NCBI GenBank assembly: GCA_021819105.1
Contig: JAKASK010000006.1
Location: 35,576 to 99,575, forward strand
Length of the DNA: 64,000 nucleotides
Direction of reading: 5' to 3'
DNA from: an archaeon
GTDB lineage: Archaea > Thermoproteota > Nitrososphaeria > Nitrososphaerales > Gagatemarchaeaceae
Position numbers and translations under genes: made by a program. Below are positions 1-8,266 of this stretch, in pieces. Below the pieces are notes generated by a model. It was not told the origin of the DNA. It ran no database searches and worked only from the letters and a program-made list of their open reading frames with translations. How positions within the stretch are numbered: the first letter of the stretch is position 1; the number at the start of each line of letters is the position of its first letter.

Positions 1-168
1 CACCGCCTCTACGGCACATGGAAGCAGAAGACCAACTACGGGAGGAAGTACATGGGGACGGAGAGGTCGACTTTCGTCATTGGGGCAGACGGAAAGATCA
101 AGAAGATATTCAGGAAGGTTTCGCCCCAGGGACACGAGGCCCAAGTACTGGCGGCGCTGAGGTCCTAG
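1..168 (+). CDS. bcp: Thioredoxin-dependent peroxiredoxin (Bcp type), C-terminal part
   Basis: Only the last 55 codons are in the window; the gene starts upstream. The frame reads YGRKYMGTERSTFVIGADGK followed by IKKIFRKV, the conserved C-terminal beta-strand region of bacterioferritin comigratory protein/AhpC-TSA peroxiredoxins, and ends at TAG 166-168. The family reduces peroxides with a peroxidatic cysteine, which lies outside the window. The family call rests on this C-terminal signature alone. A strong hairpin with a T-run overlaps the stop codon. Confidence 0.8.
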   Translation, partial: HRLYGTWKQKTNYGRKYMGTERSTFVIGADGKIKKIFRKVSPQGHEAQVLAALRS

Positions 169-192
169 GAACCCCGTCTTGGGTTCCTTTTT
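167..192 (+). terminator. Hairpin plus T-run terminator after bcp
   Basis: AGGAACCC (167-174) and GGGTTCCT (181-188) form a perfect 8-bp stem around a 6-nt loop, followed by four more T (189-192). It looks like an intrinsic terminator and begins inside the bcp stop codon. In archaea the U-tract alone is usually the key element. Its position argues against starting the next gene at TTG 179, inside the hairpin. Confidence 0.6.
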
Positions 193-199
193 CGCCGGG

Positions 200-910
200 G
201 TGAAGGCAGGGACCCTCGGCGGGTTCCTTTACGTGGGAGGGACGGCTGTGTTCAACGTGATACTGCTCTACGCGCTCAAACCCCAGGTACTGGACTTCAT
301 CCAGCAGCAATACTCCACTCTGTGCGCCCCTGGGACATTGGCCAACGCGACCAACGGCGTCGAGGAGTGCTTCGCATCGGTGGTCGCGGTGGACGTCCCG
401 TATATCGCGTTCGTCGCGTTCTTCGTGGTGCTGACCTATGCCGGCCTCTTCGGAATCCTCTACGACTCGGTCCCGACCAAGAACCCCACAGTCAAGGGTG
501 AGATCTTCGCGGGGGTCGCCGGAATCAACCTTCTCGTCTTGGGGTTCTCGGGGTTCTTTTTCGACGAACAGTCGTTCGCCGCAAGCGGGGTGTTCTTGGC
601 CGCCTGGACGCTGCTGTTCGGATACCTGCTCGGTAGGCTGTACAAGAGATACACGCGCCTGGTGTCGGTCGAGAGCCAGGACCCCGCCCTGCTGAAGGTC
701 GCCGTGGACGGGAGGGACCTTACTGGCAAGACGAGGACTTTTGCGCTTACATCGAGCCACAAGCTGAGGGCAGAGCTGACCGAGGATGCATCATTCAGGG
801 AGTGGGAGGTTACAGGAGGGGTGACCGTGGAGGACGCGAGGTCGTTCGAGACGGTCATCGAGATAAGCGGAGAAGGGACCCTCAAGGGGATCGTCACCCG
901 GAAATATTAG
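200..910 (+). CDS. Predicted four-helix membrane protein of unknown function
   Basis: No family recognised. From the GTG at 200 the protein has 236 residues. Four hydrophobic segments fall at roughly residues 5-27, 65-90, 105-125 and 130-152, followed by a basic stop-transfer run (GRLYKRYTR) and a soluble C-terminal domain of about 80 residues rich in alternating polar/hydrophobic strands. The loop between helices 1 and 2 contains two cysteines that could form a disulfide outside the membrane. The frame is open back to TTG 179, but that codon lies in the terminator hairpin, so GTG 200 is preferred. Nothing nearby indicates a function. Confidence 0.6.
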   Translation: MKAGTLGGFLYVGGTAVFNVILLYALKPQVLDFIQQQYSTLCAPGTLANATNGVEECFASVVAVDVPYIAFVAFFVVLTYAGLFGILYDSVPTKNPTVKGEIFAGVAGINLLVLGFSGFFFDEQSFAASGVFLAAWTLLFGYLLGRLYKRYTRLVSVESQDPALLKVAVDGRDLTGKTRTFALTSSHKLRAELTEDASFREWEVTGGVTVEDARSFETVIEISGEGTLKGIVTRKY

Positions 911-946
911 ACAAAAGACGAAGTTGGATATCGTTGCCGCCGAAGG

Positions 947-953
947 TTATATA
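947..953 (+). promoter_or_regulatory. TATA box of the 50-aa cysteine protein gene
   Basis: TTATATA is centred about 27 nt upstream of the ATG at 977, the spacing expected between an archaeal TATA box and the transcription start. The transcript is therefore predicted to be leaderless. Confidence 0.6.
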
Positions 954-976
954 CCGTGAGGCTTCCCGGCCGGCAA

Positions 977-1129
977 ATGCTTCTGACGGCTGTGCCGGAG
1001 GAGACCTACTGTCTCAAGACCCAGGAGCACGTGCCGGCCAAGTCCGGCGAGAACATGGTATGCTATCGCTGCGGCATGTTCCTCGGGGTCTCGAGCGAGC
1101 CGAAGTTGGGGACGCTGCTGGACTACTAG
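977..1129 (+). CDS. Small cysteine-containing protein, 50 aa
   Basis: This 50-codon frame runs from ATG 977 to TAG 1127-1129 and is preceded by a good TATA box. It has Cys12 in a TYCLK context and a C-x2-C pair at residues 29 and 32 (VCYRCG), resembling a zinc ribbon that has lost one ligand: family members usually have CxxC where this has YCLKT. The stop overlaps the stop of the opposing acetyltransferase gene at a CTAG. Function unknown; a small metal-binding or nucleic-acid-associated protein is possible. Confidence 0.55.
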   Translation: MLLTAVPEETYCLKTQEHVPAKSGENMVCYRCGMFLGVSSEPKLGTLLDY

Positions 1130-1587
1130 GGCGCCTTGCCGAAGACGCTGGTCAGTGCCCTGAAGCCGCGCTTGACGTAGAAGCGGTTTGCAATCTCGTT
1201 CTGAGACGGCACGTCGGCTGCGATGATCTGCGCGCCCATCTTCTTCAGCTCGGCTGACGCCTGCTCCAGCATCTGGTTGCCCAGCGCCTTTCTCCTGTAC
1301 TCCGGTAGGATGTAGAAGTCTGAGATGAATCCCTCCACGTGCGGCTCGTAGAAAGACCTCTCGCGGATCTCGGCCCTGAGCACCCCGACCACCTTCGAGG
1401 CGTCGACCGCGACCAGCAGCAGCCTGTCGCCGGCGCCTTGGGTTGCCTGGATGTACTTCTCCGCCCTGGGCTTGGCGTCTGCGACGACCGCGAACAGAGG
1501 GTCGAACTCGTTGTTCAGCCTCTTCGTCCGTACGATGAGGTCCGCTACAGCTGTGAGCTCCTCCTTCTTCGCGCGTCTGATCTGCAC
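1126..1587 (-). CDS. GNAT family N-acetyltransferase
   Basis: GNAT proteins transfer an acetyl group from acetyl-CoA to an amine; the substrate here is unknown. The protein has the typical order: N-terminal helix pair, a beta-4 strand ending FISDFYILPEYRR (motif A, CoA pyrophosphate binding), then motif B with EIANRFYVKRGF. GTG 1587 is chosen because a purine-rich GGAGCGGAGGGAG stretch precedes it, giving 153 aa; a TTG at 1644 would overlap malic enzyme by 17 nt. It lies just downstream of malic enzyme on the same strand and could be cotranscribed. Confidence 0.8.
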   Translation of the reverse strand: MQIRRAKKEELTAVADLIVRTKRLNNEFDPLFAVVADAKPRAEKYIQATQGAGDRLLLVAVDASKVVGVLRAEIRERSFYEPHVEGFISDFYILPEYRRKALGNQMLEQASAELKKMGAQIIAADVPSQNEIANRFYVKRGFRALTSVFGKAP

Positions 1588-1627
1588 GGGCTCTCCCTCC
1601 GCTCCCCTACTGCCTCCCGATTTACGC

Positions 1628-2956
1628 CTATTCAGGTGGGTCAACGATCGCTCCGCTCTTCCTCAGCGTGCTCATTACTTTCCTGGAATGTTGTATCATC
1701 TCCATGGCGGCGTGCAGGGACTCCCTGGGCGAGAGCTTTTTCCTCGCGACCCCCTCCCTTATCGCTGCCTGGCCCACCTTTGCCGCTACCCGCGGGTACA
1801 TCTCCCACTGGACCATGGTCGGCAGGATGTAGCGCCTGTTGATCCCCCTCTCTCTGGCGAAGGAGGCAAGTTCCGCTGCGGCGTCAATGACCATCGAGTC
1901 GGTTATGGTCTTCGCCCTCACGTCGAGTGCCCCCCTGAATATGGCGGGGAAGAGCAGGCTGTTGTTCACCTGGTTGGGGTAGTCGGACCTCCCTGTGGCG
2001 ATGATCTCGGCTCCCCCGGACCGGGCTGCGGCAGGGAGCATCTCGGGGACAGGGTTCGCGAGAAAGAATGTGATCGCCCTCCGGTTCATCACCGCTATCT
2101 CGTCGGGTTTGATCATTTCGGGCCCCTGCCCGGCTGCGGCCACCAGGGCGTCGGCTCCTCTGAGGGCATCCTTCAGTCCGCCGCTGACCCTGTCCCCGTT
2201 GGTGCGGATCGCTATCTCGTACTTCCATTTGTTCTTGAGCATGAGCTGGTCGATGTCTTCCCTCTCGGGGTGAAGTATCCCCTTCGAGTCGAGCACAATC
2301 AGGTCCTTCGGGTCCGCCCCTGCCTTCACAAGCAGCCTCTCGGCAGCCACGTTGGCGGCCCCGGCCCCGAAGAGCACGATTTTGGAGCCCCGGAGCTTCC
2401 GCCCCGTGAGCTCGAGCGCGTTATAGAGCGCGGCAAGGGTCACCCCCGCCGTCCCCTGCTGGTCGTCGTGCCAGACTGGGATGCTCATCTCAGACCTTAG
2501 ACGGTCCAGGACTTCGAAGCACTTCGGGGACTCGATATCCTCGAGGTTCACCCCTCCCAGCGAGGGCTCGAGTGCTTTCACGAACGAGATGAGCGCCTCC
2601 TGGCTCGCGACCTTCACAGGCAGGGGTATAGCGTTGACCCCCCCTAGGTAGTTGTAGATCAGTGCCTTCCCTTCCATTACCGGGAGCGCCCCCTCCGGTC
2701 CAATGTCCCCCAGGCCCAGCACCCTGGTGCCGTCGGTCACCACTGCTATGGTGTTCCATCTGCCCGTGTATTCGAACGAAAGCTCCGGGTCCGCCTCTAT
2801 GGCCTTTGACACAGCCGCGACCCCAGGGGTGTACCAGATGGAGAAGTCTTCGAGGGACCTCACCGGTACCTTGGGCGCCACCCCCACCTTGCCTCCGTAG
2901 AACTTCGAGTACTCGAGCGCCTTTCTGGAGGATTCCTCTTTTGGCTGCTTGGCCAA
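1628..2956 (-). CDS. NAD(P)-dependent malic enzyme
   Basis: Oxidatively decarboxylates malate to pyruvate in the cytoplasm. Hallmarks are present in order: SIWYTPGVAAVSKAI (malic N domain), GLGDIGPEGALPVMEGK with the catalytic Lys, DIESPKCFEVL, IPVWHDDQQGTA (metal binding) and the nucleotide-binding GAGAANVA. About 442 aa from the TTG at 2956 matches the short prokaryotic malic enzymes that lack a phosphotransacetylase domain. That start sits about 28 nt from a TATA-like box; an ATG at 3055 would add a poorly conserved 33-residue leader. With pyruvate phosphate dikinase and the pyruvate:ferredoxin-type oxidoreductase nearby, it feeds the pyruvate node. Confidence 0.92.
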   Translation of the reverse strand: MAKQPKEESSRKALEYSKFYGGKVGVAPKVPVRSLEDFSIWYTPGVAAVSKAIEADPELSFEYTGRWNTIAVVTDGTRVLGLGDIGPEGALPVMEGKALIYNYLGGVNAIPLPVKVASQEALISFVKALEPSLGGVNLEDIESPKCFEVLDRLRSEMSIPVWHDDQQGTAGVTLAALYNALELTGRKLRGSKIVLFGAGAANVAAERLLVKAGADPKDLIVLDSKGILHPEREDIDQLMLKNKWKYEIAIRTNGDRVSGGLKDALRGADALVAAAGQGPEMIKPDEIAVMNRRAITFFLANPVPEMLPAAARSGGAEIIATGRSDYPNQVNNSLLFPAIFRGALDVRAKTITDSMVIDAAAELASFARERGINRRYILPTMVQWEMYPRVAAKVGQAAIREGVARKKLSPRESLHAAMEMIQHSRKVMSTLRKSGAIVDPPE

Positions 2957-2980
2957 GGGAGCCTGCCGCCTAATCCCCGA

Positions 2981-2988
2981 TATTTTTG
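2981..2988 (-). promoter_or_regulatory. TATA box for malic enzyme
   Basis: On the minus strand this reads CAAAAATA, centred about 28 nt before TTG 2956. A second TATA-like element (CTTAAAGG, about 3087-3093) could serve the alternative ATG at 3055. The roughly 200 bases between malic enzyme and the YHS gene hold no other convincing gene. Confidence 0.45.
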
Positions 2989-3157
2989 CTCTTTCTGTCG
3001 CCCCACGCCGCCTTTCTGAAGGGGTCCCCACCAAGATGGTCCTGTGGCTGCGCATTGGAATTTTTCCGGGGAGAGAACGCCGCCCCTTTAAGTGGAGGGT
3101 GCCATTCTCACCTTTGGCAAGCGGTCTACCCCCGTCGCCGCCAGGTCAGGCGCTGCT

Positions 3158-3304
3158 TCACAGGGCGTACTTCTTGGGGTCGATGTCGAAGGTCCTCTTG
3201 CATCCGGGGTTGCAGAAGTAGTATGTCTTCCCCTCGTAGACGGAAGTGAACCTGGCACCCTTCTCTTCGACCTTCATCTTGCAGATTGGATCAATGGCCG
3301 TCAT
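3158..3304 (-). CDS. YHS-domain metal-binding protein, 48 aa
   Basis: A stand-alone YHS domain. The start reads MTAIDPICKMKVEE and the second half YYFCNPGCKRTF, so metal ligands would be Cys8, then the C-x3-C pair near residues 31 and 35. YHS domains occur alone or at the N-termini of copper ATPases and bind soft metals. It is the last gene of the copper operon, 10 nt after the HMA gene. A copper-scavenging or delivery role is inferred from this position. Confidence 0.8.
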   Translation of the reverse strand: MTAIDPICKMKVEEKGARFTSVYEGKTYYFCNPGCKRTFDIDPKKYAL

Positions 3305-3314
3305 AGATTGTCTT

Positions 3315-3581
3315 TCACCTCCCATCCCTTCCTGAGAAGATCACTTTGCCCCTGAAGCCTGCTCTGTCGGCGACCCTCGAAATCTCTGCCCTCACCTGTT
3401 CCTCGCTCGTTCTAGAAGGGTCGAATTCGACGACCACCCTGTTCAGCATCGGGAACTCCTTGACCGAGCCGATGCCCGGGGACCTCGCCAACCCCTTCCG
3501 GAACGCGGGGGTGCAGGCGACGCAGCTCAAGCTGGAAACCGTGAAGCGCACCTCTCTGCCGCCTTTTCCTCTTTCGCTCAT
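3315..3581 (-). CDS. Heavy-metal-associated (HMA) domain copper chaperone
   Basis: An 88-aa protein with the ferredoxin-like beta-alpha-beta-beta-alpha-beta HMA pattern. The metal site is [11 protein letters not shown], a CxxC in the first loop; the usual GMxCxxC glycine-methionine is replaced by [19 protein letters not shown] stretch follows, as in CopZ/Atx1. Its ATG overlaps the copA stop as ATGA, implying translational coupling. It probably hands Cu(I) to CopA, which has a YHS rather than an HMA domain at its own N-terminus. Confidence 0.82.
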   Translation of the reverse strand: MSERGKGGREVRFTVSSLSCVACTPAFRKGLARSPGIGSVKEFPMLNRVVVEFDPSRTSEEQVRAEISRVADRAGFRGKVIFSGRDGR

Positions 3582-5668
3582 AGCTTCGGCCTGAACCTCC
3601 GCAGCGAGAGCGAATTCGTCACGACCGTGACCGACGACATCGCCATGGCCGCCCCGGAAAGGATGGGGTTCAGAAGCACCCCGGCGAAGACATAGAGGAG
3701 CCCGGCGGCCACGGGGATCAGAGCCACGTTGTAGGCGAATGCCCAGAACAGGTTCTGCTTGACCTTCGACATGGTCTTTCGTGAGAGCTGGATGCCCGAC
3801 ACCACGTCCCTCAGGTCGTCGCGCATCAGTATCATCCCCCCTGTCTCCACGGCTATGTCTGAACCGGACCCCATGGCGATCCCCACGTCCGCTTGGGCCA
3901 GGGCGGGGGCATCGTTGATGCCGTCCCCGACCATCGCCACCCTGCGGTGCTCCTCTTCCTGGAGCTTCTTGACGATCTGTGACTTTTGGCCGGGGAGCAC
4001 CTCAGCGAAGTAGCGCCCGATTCCCAGCTCCTGGGCGACGGCGGCGGTTGTACCTGCGTTGTCCCCGCTGACCAGTATGGGTTCCAGCCCCATCTTCTTG
4101 AGGCCCCGGACCGCGTCCTTGGAGGAAGGCTTGACGGCGTCCGCGACGGCGACGATTCCGGCCAGCTTCCGGTCCTGGGCAAGCAGCATGGCGGTCTTGC
4201 CCTGGCGGCGGAGAGGTTCGAGGGTCGCCTCAACGGCGTCGTCGACGGCGACCCCTTCTTGGCCTAGGAGCCGGGGGGCGCCGAACAGCAGCTCCTTCCC
4301 GCGGTAGGCGGCCTTGACCCCGAGCCCAGGGAAGTATTCGAACGTGTCGGGCTCGGGAACGGTAACCCCGGGGGACTCCTCGGCGAACCTACGGAGTATC
4401 GCCCCGGCGAGGGGGTGCCCGGAGTTCTTCTCGGCCACTGCGGCAAGGGTCAGCACGGTCGACGGGTCGGCATTCAGGCCCTGTATGTCCGTAACCGACG
4501 GTTCACCCCAGGTGACAGTCCCGGTCTTGTCCAGGACGACGGTGTCTATCTTCTGGGTCCTCTCCAAGTATTCGCCTCCCTTGATCAGGATCCCGTTCTC
4601 TGCCCCCTTGCCCGCTCCGACCGCGATGGCCGCCGGGGTGGCAAGGCCCAGTGCGCAGGGGCAGGCTATCACCAGCACTGCTATGGCGGCGGTAAAAGCG
4701 AAGCTCACTGGCTTCCCCGCCACGAACACCCAGAGCGCGAACGAAGATAGGGCCACCCCGATGACGATGGGGACGAAGTAGGCCGCGATGGTGTTGACCA
4801 GGCGTTCCACCGGGGCCTTGGTCGCCTGGGCGTCCTGCACTATCTGGACGATCTTCGAGAGCGTCGTGTCCGCGCCGACGTGGGTGGCCCTCACCCTCAG
4901 CGCGCCGGAGATGTTCAACGTCGCTCCGATGACTGGGCTCCCCTCTCCCTTCTCGACAGGCAGGCTCTCGCCGCTCACCATCTTTTCATCGACAGACGAG
5001 CGACCCCCCACGACCACTCCGTCCGTCGCGATTTTCTCCCCCGGCTTGACCAGGAAGACATCCCCCACCGAGACCCTCTCGATGGGAATCACCTCCTCCT
5101 GGCCGCCCGCTCTTGCCACCGTTGCAGTCCTCGGCTGAAGCTCGCTCAGCTTGCGGATGGCGTCGGTTGCCCTCGCCTTCACCGACTGTTCCAGCAGCCT
5201 CCCTATCAGTATCAGCGCTATTATCATGGAAGAGGTGTCGAAGTACAGAGCTCCGTACGGGAACTCGCCGGGGAACAGGACGTAGGTCAGGCTGTAGAAG
5301 TAGGCGGCCGAGGTGCCGACAGCGATCAGGAAGTCCATGTTCGAGGACTTCATCTTGATGGCGTTCCAGGCCCCCCGATAGAACCTCCAGCCCGCGACGA
5401 ACTGGACTGGGGTGGCGATGGCCAGAAGCAGCACACCGAGCGGGAACGAAGCAGGGAAGAAGGGGACGTAGGACAGCACAAGAATCGGCACCCCGAGGCC
5501 GAGGCTCAGCGCTATGTTCCTCTTCAGGGCCCTGAGCTCGAGAGCCGGCGCCGTGAAGGTCCTGAGGCAAGACTCGGCGCAGAAGTAGTAGGTCCTGCCG
5601 CTGACTGTCGCCTGGAGCGCCTGGGGGGACTCTTCGACGTACATCCCACACACTGGGTCGGTGGCCAA
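3578..5668 (-). CDS. copA: Copper-exporting P1B-type ATPase with N-terminal YHS domain
   Basis: Exports Cu(I) across the cytoplasmic membrane using ATP. Residues 1-45 form a YHS domain ([22 protein letters not shown]) in place of HMA repeats. Transmembrane copper motif CPC is at 336-338, phosphorylated Asp in DKTGT at 380, the SGES actuator loop near 232-235, the HP dipeptide in NSGHPLA, and the hinge [12 protein letters not shown] near the C-terminal third. Length 696 aa is usual. TTG 5668 follows the regulator stop directly. It lies second in a regulator-copA-HMA-YHS operon. Confidence 0.95.
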   Translation of the reverse strand: MATDPVCGMYVEESPQALQATVSGRTYYFCAESCLRTFTAPALELRALKRNIALSLGLGVPILVLSYVPFFPASFPLGVLLLAIATPVQFVAGWRFYRGAWNAIKMKSSNMDFLIAVGTSAAYFYSLTYVLFPGEFPYGALYFDTSSMIIALILIGRLLEQSVKARATDAIRKLSELQPRTATVARAGGQEEVIPIERVSVGDVFLVKPGEKIATDGVVVGGRSSVDEKMVSGESLPVEKGEGSPVIGATLNISGALRVRATHVGADTTLSKIVQIVQDAQATKAPVERLVNTIAAYFVPIVIGVALSSFALWVFVAGKPVSFAFTAAIAVLVIACPCALGLATPAAIAVGAGKGAENGILIKGGEYLERTQKIDTVVLDKTGTVTWGEPSVTDIQGLNADPSTVLTLAAVAEKNSGHPLAGAILRRFAEESPGVTVPEPDTFEYFPGLGVKAAYRGKELLFGAPRLLGQEGVAVDDAVEATLEPLRRQGKTAMLLAQDRKLAGIVAVADAVKPSSKDAVRGLKKMGLEPILVSGDNAGTTAAVAQELGIGRYFAEVLPGQKSQIVKKLQEEEHRRVAMVGDGINDAPALAQADVGIAMGSGSDIAVETGGMILMRDDLRDVVSGIQLSRKTMSKVKQNLFWAFAYNVALIPVAAGLLYVFAGVLLNPILSGAAMAMSSVTVVTNSLSLRRFRPKL

Positions 5669-5669
5669 G

Positions 5670-6137
5670 TCAGCCTGCCGCCCTCATTTCCGTCGCATAG
5701 GACTTGGCGCAGTACCTGCAGCAGAAGGCCAGCCTGCGGCCGTCGATCTCTTGGGTGTAAGCGTCCCTGAAGACCCTGCACCCGCAGTGGGCGCAGACCT
5801 GCAGGGTAGGCTCGATGGCGCCGGACACCATGTTGGTGAACTGGCTGAAGAGCCGGTCGCAGAACGCCTTCCCCGACGGCGTAAGCGAGTACACCTTCCT
5901 CTGCTTGTTCCCGACGCTGCTGGACCTGAAGGTGACGTAACCATGGCCCTGCAGCAGCTTCAGGAAAGGGTAGACGAGGCCCGGACTCGCCTTCCGGCCG
6001 AGCCTGCTTTCGATGCTGGTCATGATCTCGTAGCCGTGCTTCCCGCCCTCGTAGAGGAGGGTGAGGATGTAGAACCGGGAGAAGTCGGTGAGGAGAGCGG
6101 GGCCCTCCAACTTCTCTGAAGGGACGGAGTGCCGCAC
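5670..6137 (-). CDS. PadR-like regulator with C-terminal Cys-rich (TRASH/YHS-like) metal-sensing tail
   Basis: With GTG 6137 as start the protein has 155 aa. Residues about 18-105 are a PadR winged helix ([40 protein letters not shown]). Residues 115-155 hold CAHCGC then [11 protein letters not shown], giving Cys115, 118, 120, 139, 140 and 143, a TRASH/YHS-type soft-metal site. As first gene of the copper operon it is probably a copper-responsive autoregulator. Known archaeal CopR/CopT regulators pair TRASH with an Lrp-type helix-turn-helix, so a PadR pairing is unusual. TTG 6152 is an alternative start. Confidence 0.8.
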   Translation of the reverse strand: MRHSVPSEKLEGPALLTDFSRFYILTLLYEGGKHGYEIMTSIESRLGRKASPGLVYPFLKLLQGHGYVTFRSSSVGNKQRKVYSLTPSGKAFCDRLFSQFTNMVSGAIEPTLQVCAHCGCRVFRDAYTQEIDGRRLAFCCRYCAKSYATEMRAAG

Positions 6138-6167
6138 TTTGGCGCTGTTCAAGATATGTCTCCTGCT

Positions 6168-6176
6168 GATATATCC
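6168..6176 (-). promoter_or_regulatory. TATA box of the copper operon
   Basis: Minus strand GGATATATC, about 34 nt upstream of GTG 6137 and 19 nt from TTG 6152. The intergenic region toward the peptidase gene also holds GTTTATC (6244-6250) as a possible promoter for the rightward gene. Confidence 0.5.
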
Positions 6177-6287
6177 CCAGAATATAAGCTGAGGGGACCG
6201 TTTCCGGGCCTGGGGCTGGCTATCTGGGCCGAGGACCTCCAACGTTTATCTCCGGAACCGTGGGGGCGGAGAAGCAGGCGCAGGAGA

Positions 6288-7646
6288 TTGGTAAGCGGCA
6301 ATTTCGAGAAGTACCTGACAGACAACCTGGGCGCGTTCGCGAAGGATGTGGTCCGCCTGGCTTCGCAGCGGAGCGTCTCGGCCAGAAACGAAGGGGTTGA
6401 GGAGTGCGCGGCCCTGGTCGAGAGGATGCTGAAGGAGACGGGGGCGACCACCAGGGTCCTGAAGCTCGACGGCGCGGCACCCCTGGTATATGGCGAGTTG
6501 AAGTCAAAGAAGGGAGGAAAGACTGTCCTATTCTACAATCACTACGACGTCCAGCCCGAGGAGCCCCTGGAGCTCTGGAAATCGCCGCCTTTCGCACCTG
6601 AGATAAGGGACGGAGCAATCTACGGGCGGGGGGTCTCGGATGACAAGGGGGAACTGGTCTCCAGGCTCAAGGTCGTGGAATCGTTCCTGAAAGCGGACGG
6701 CGACCTACCCTGCAACGTGAAGTTCTGCTTCGAGGGCGAGGAGGAGATTGGGAGCATGCACCTCGGGGACTACGTAGCCCATTACAGCGACCTGTTCAAG
6801 GCAGACGCGGTGATGTGGGAGTACGGGACCGTCGACACGAAGGGGACGCCGATGGTTACCCTTGGGGTCAAAGGCATGATCTATGTCGAATTCACAGCAA
6901 GATCCCTCTCTCAGGACGCCCACAGCAGCCTGGCGGCCGTCCTTCCGAGCGCACCCTGGAGGATGGTGAAGCTGCTCGGCGCGCTGAAAGACGAGAAGGA
7001 AAGGATACTGGTCCCAGGTTGGTACGATGGCATAACGAGCCTGGCGGAAGACGAGCTTGCGGTCCTCGATGAGATGCCTTTCGACGGAGAGGAGTACAAG
7101 AAGTCATACGGCGCGGAAAGGTTCCTCGGCGGCATGGACGACGACTTGGCCAAGAAGGCTCTCATACAGAGGCCGACCTGCAACATCGCTGGACTGTGGG
7201 CCGGGTATACCGGGCCGGGGTCGAAGACGGTGCTCCCGAAAGAAGCACATGCCAAGATGGACTTCAGACTGGTCCCGGACCAGGACCCGGAGGACCTCTG
7301 GAAGAAGCTCAGGAAGTACCTGGACGACAACGGGTTCGCCGACATCGAGATGAAGCTGGAGAGCATGGAGCCCGCGGCCAGGACTTCCTACAAGCACCCA
7401 TTCGCACAGGCTGCGATAAAGGCGGCAGAGAAGACCTACGGCAGGAAGCCCATAGTCGAGCTGGGGTCTGCCGGGACCGGGCCCCTATACCTGTTCACCA
7501 GGAGGTACAACATGCCCTCGGTGGACATCGGCGTCTCAGCGACTGACGGCGGGATTCATGCGCCCAACGAGAACCTCAAGCTCGAGAACCTGAGGAAGGG
7601 GATGCTCTGGATTGCTGAGACGTTGGAGATCTTCTCAGCGTCTTAG
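6288..7646 (+). CDS. M20-family zinc dipeptidase
   Basis: A metallopeptidase that hydrolyses dipeptides or N-acyl amino acids with a two-zinc centre. It carries the first metal His and Asp in FYNHYDVQP, the bridging Asp in GRGVSDDKGEL, the catalytic Glu pair in EGEEEIGS, and late metal ligands around IGVSATDGGIHAPNE. About 452 aa from TTG 6288, with CAGGAG immediately upstream, is normal for carnosinase-like archaeal M20 enzymes. The frame is open to 6129, but that part overlaps the divergent regulator's promoter and is not protein-like. Confidence 0.9.
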   Translation: MVSGNFEKYLTDNLGAFAKDVVRLASQRSVSARNEGVEECAALVERMLKETGATTRVLKLDGAAPLVYGELKSKKGGKTVLFYNHYDVQPEEPLELWKSPPFAPEIRDGAIYGRGVSDDKGELVSRLKVVESFLKADGDLPCNVKFCFEGEEEIGSMHLGDYVAHYSDLFKADAVMWEYGTVDTKGTPMVTLGVKGMIYVEFTARSLSQDAHSSLAAVLPSAPWRMVKLLGALKDEKERILVPGWYDGITSLAEDELAVLDEMPFDGEEYKKSYGAERFLGGMDDDLAKKALIQRPTCNIAGLWAGYTGPGSKTVLPKEAHAKMDFRLVPDQDPEDLWKKLRKYLDDNGFADIEMKLESMEPAARTSYKHPFAQAAIKAAEKTYGRKPIVELGSAGTGPLYLFTRRYNMPSVDIGVSATDGGIHAPNENLKLENLRKGMLWIAETLEIFSAS

Positions 7647-7647
7647 G

Positions 7648-8193
7648 CTACCACTTGGACCTATCGCCTTCGAGGAGCCCGGGCCCGAGGTGGACCTGGT
7701 CGATGTGCTTCGAAAGCTCCTCCCTGGTCTTCATTGTGGCGTCGCAATACGGGCACGAGAAGCTCGTGGGGGACGCGAGCTCTGGGAGGACGACGTGCTC
7801 CCCGCGGGGCCCCGCCACCACCGCCTTCTGGGTAACCATCCCGACCGGCTCTCCCTTGCTAGTGACCACAAGCCTCCTGATCCCAAGCTTCGACATCTTC
7901 GCGATCGCCTCTGCTGCCTTTGCCGACTCGTCTATGGTCTGCAAAGGAGCGCTCATGACGTCCCTTGCCTTCGCCTGCTGCGGAGAGAGCCCGGCGGCCA
8001 CGACCTTGTACAGGATGTCCCGTTCAGTTATGATCCCGGCGGGGGAGCCCCCCCGCGTCACTATGGCCTCGGTGGCGCCAAGCCGAGCCATGGCCTCTGC
8101 CGCCTGAAAGATCGAGTCGTCAACGTCAACCTTCGCGAACCCCTTGGTCATGAAGCTCAAGACAGGCGCTTCCAGGGATTCCTTCACTGCCAT
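7648..8193 (-). CDS. Two-CBS-domain protein with C2H2 zinc finger
   Basis: Residues about 10-130 are a CBS pair (AEAMARLGATEAIVTRGG with GIITERDIL, then AKMSKLGIRRLVVTSKGEP with GMVTQKAV), which normally bind adenosyl ligands. After about residue 145 comes SCPYCDATMKTREELSKHID followed by QVH, a C-x2-C...H-x4-H finger. The fusion suggests ligand-dependent control of a nucleic acid or protein interaction; no target is evident. ATG 8193 lies about 28 nt from a TATA-like CTTATGT on the plus strand (ACATAAG on the coding strand), so the mRNA is probably leaderless. Converges with the peptidase with one base between stops. Confidence 0.88.
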   Translation of the reverse strand: MAVKESLEAPVLSFMTKGFAKVDVDDSIFQAAEAMARLGATEAIVTRGGSPAGIITERDILYKVVAAGLSPQQAKARDVMSAPLQTIDESAKAAEAIAKMSKLGIRRLVVTSKGEPVGMVTQKAVVAGPRGEHVVLPELASPTSFSCPYCDATMKTREELSKHIDQVHLGPGLLEGDRSKW

Positions 8194-8266
8194 ATAGTGC
8201 GAGCGCGTGGCTTCTCCTACTTATGTCCTCGGTTCGTTCATTAAGCAGAAAGTGGGGCCCGACGGC

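Noticed and set aside
110..760. Long minus-strand open frame opposite the first membrane protein
   Set aside because: Arg/Pro/Glu-rich shadow frame without domain features; the plus-strand frame has clear helices and fitting base use.
1451..2500. 349-aa plus-strand frame across malic enzyme
   Set aside because: Antisense to strongly conserved malic enzyme motifs; sequence is Pro/Gly/His-rich with no fold.
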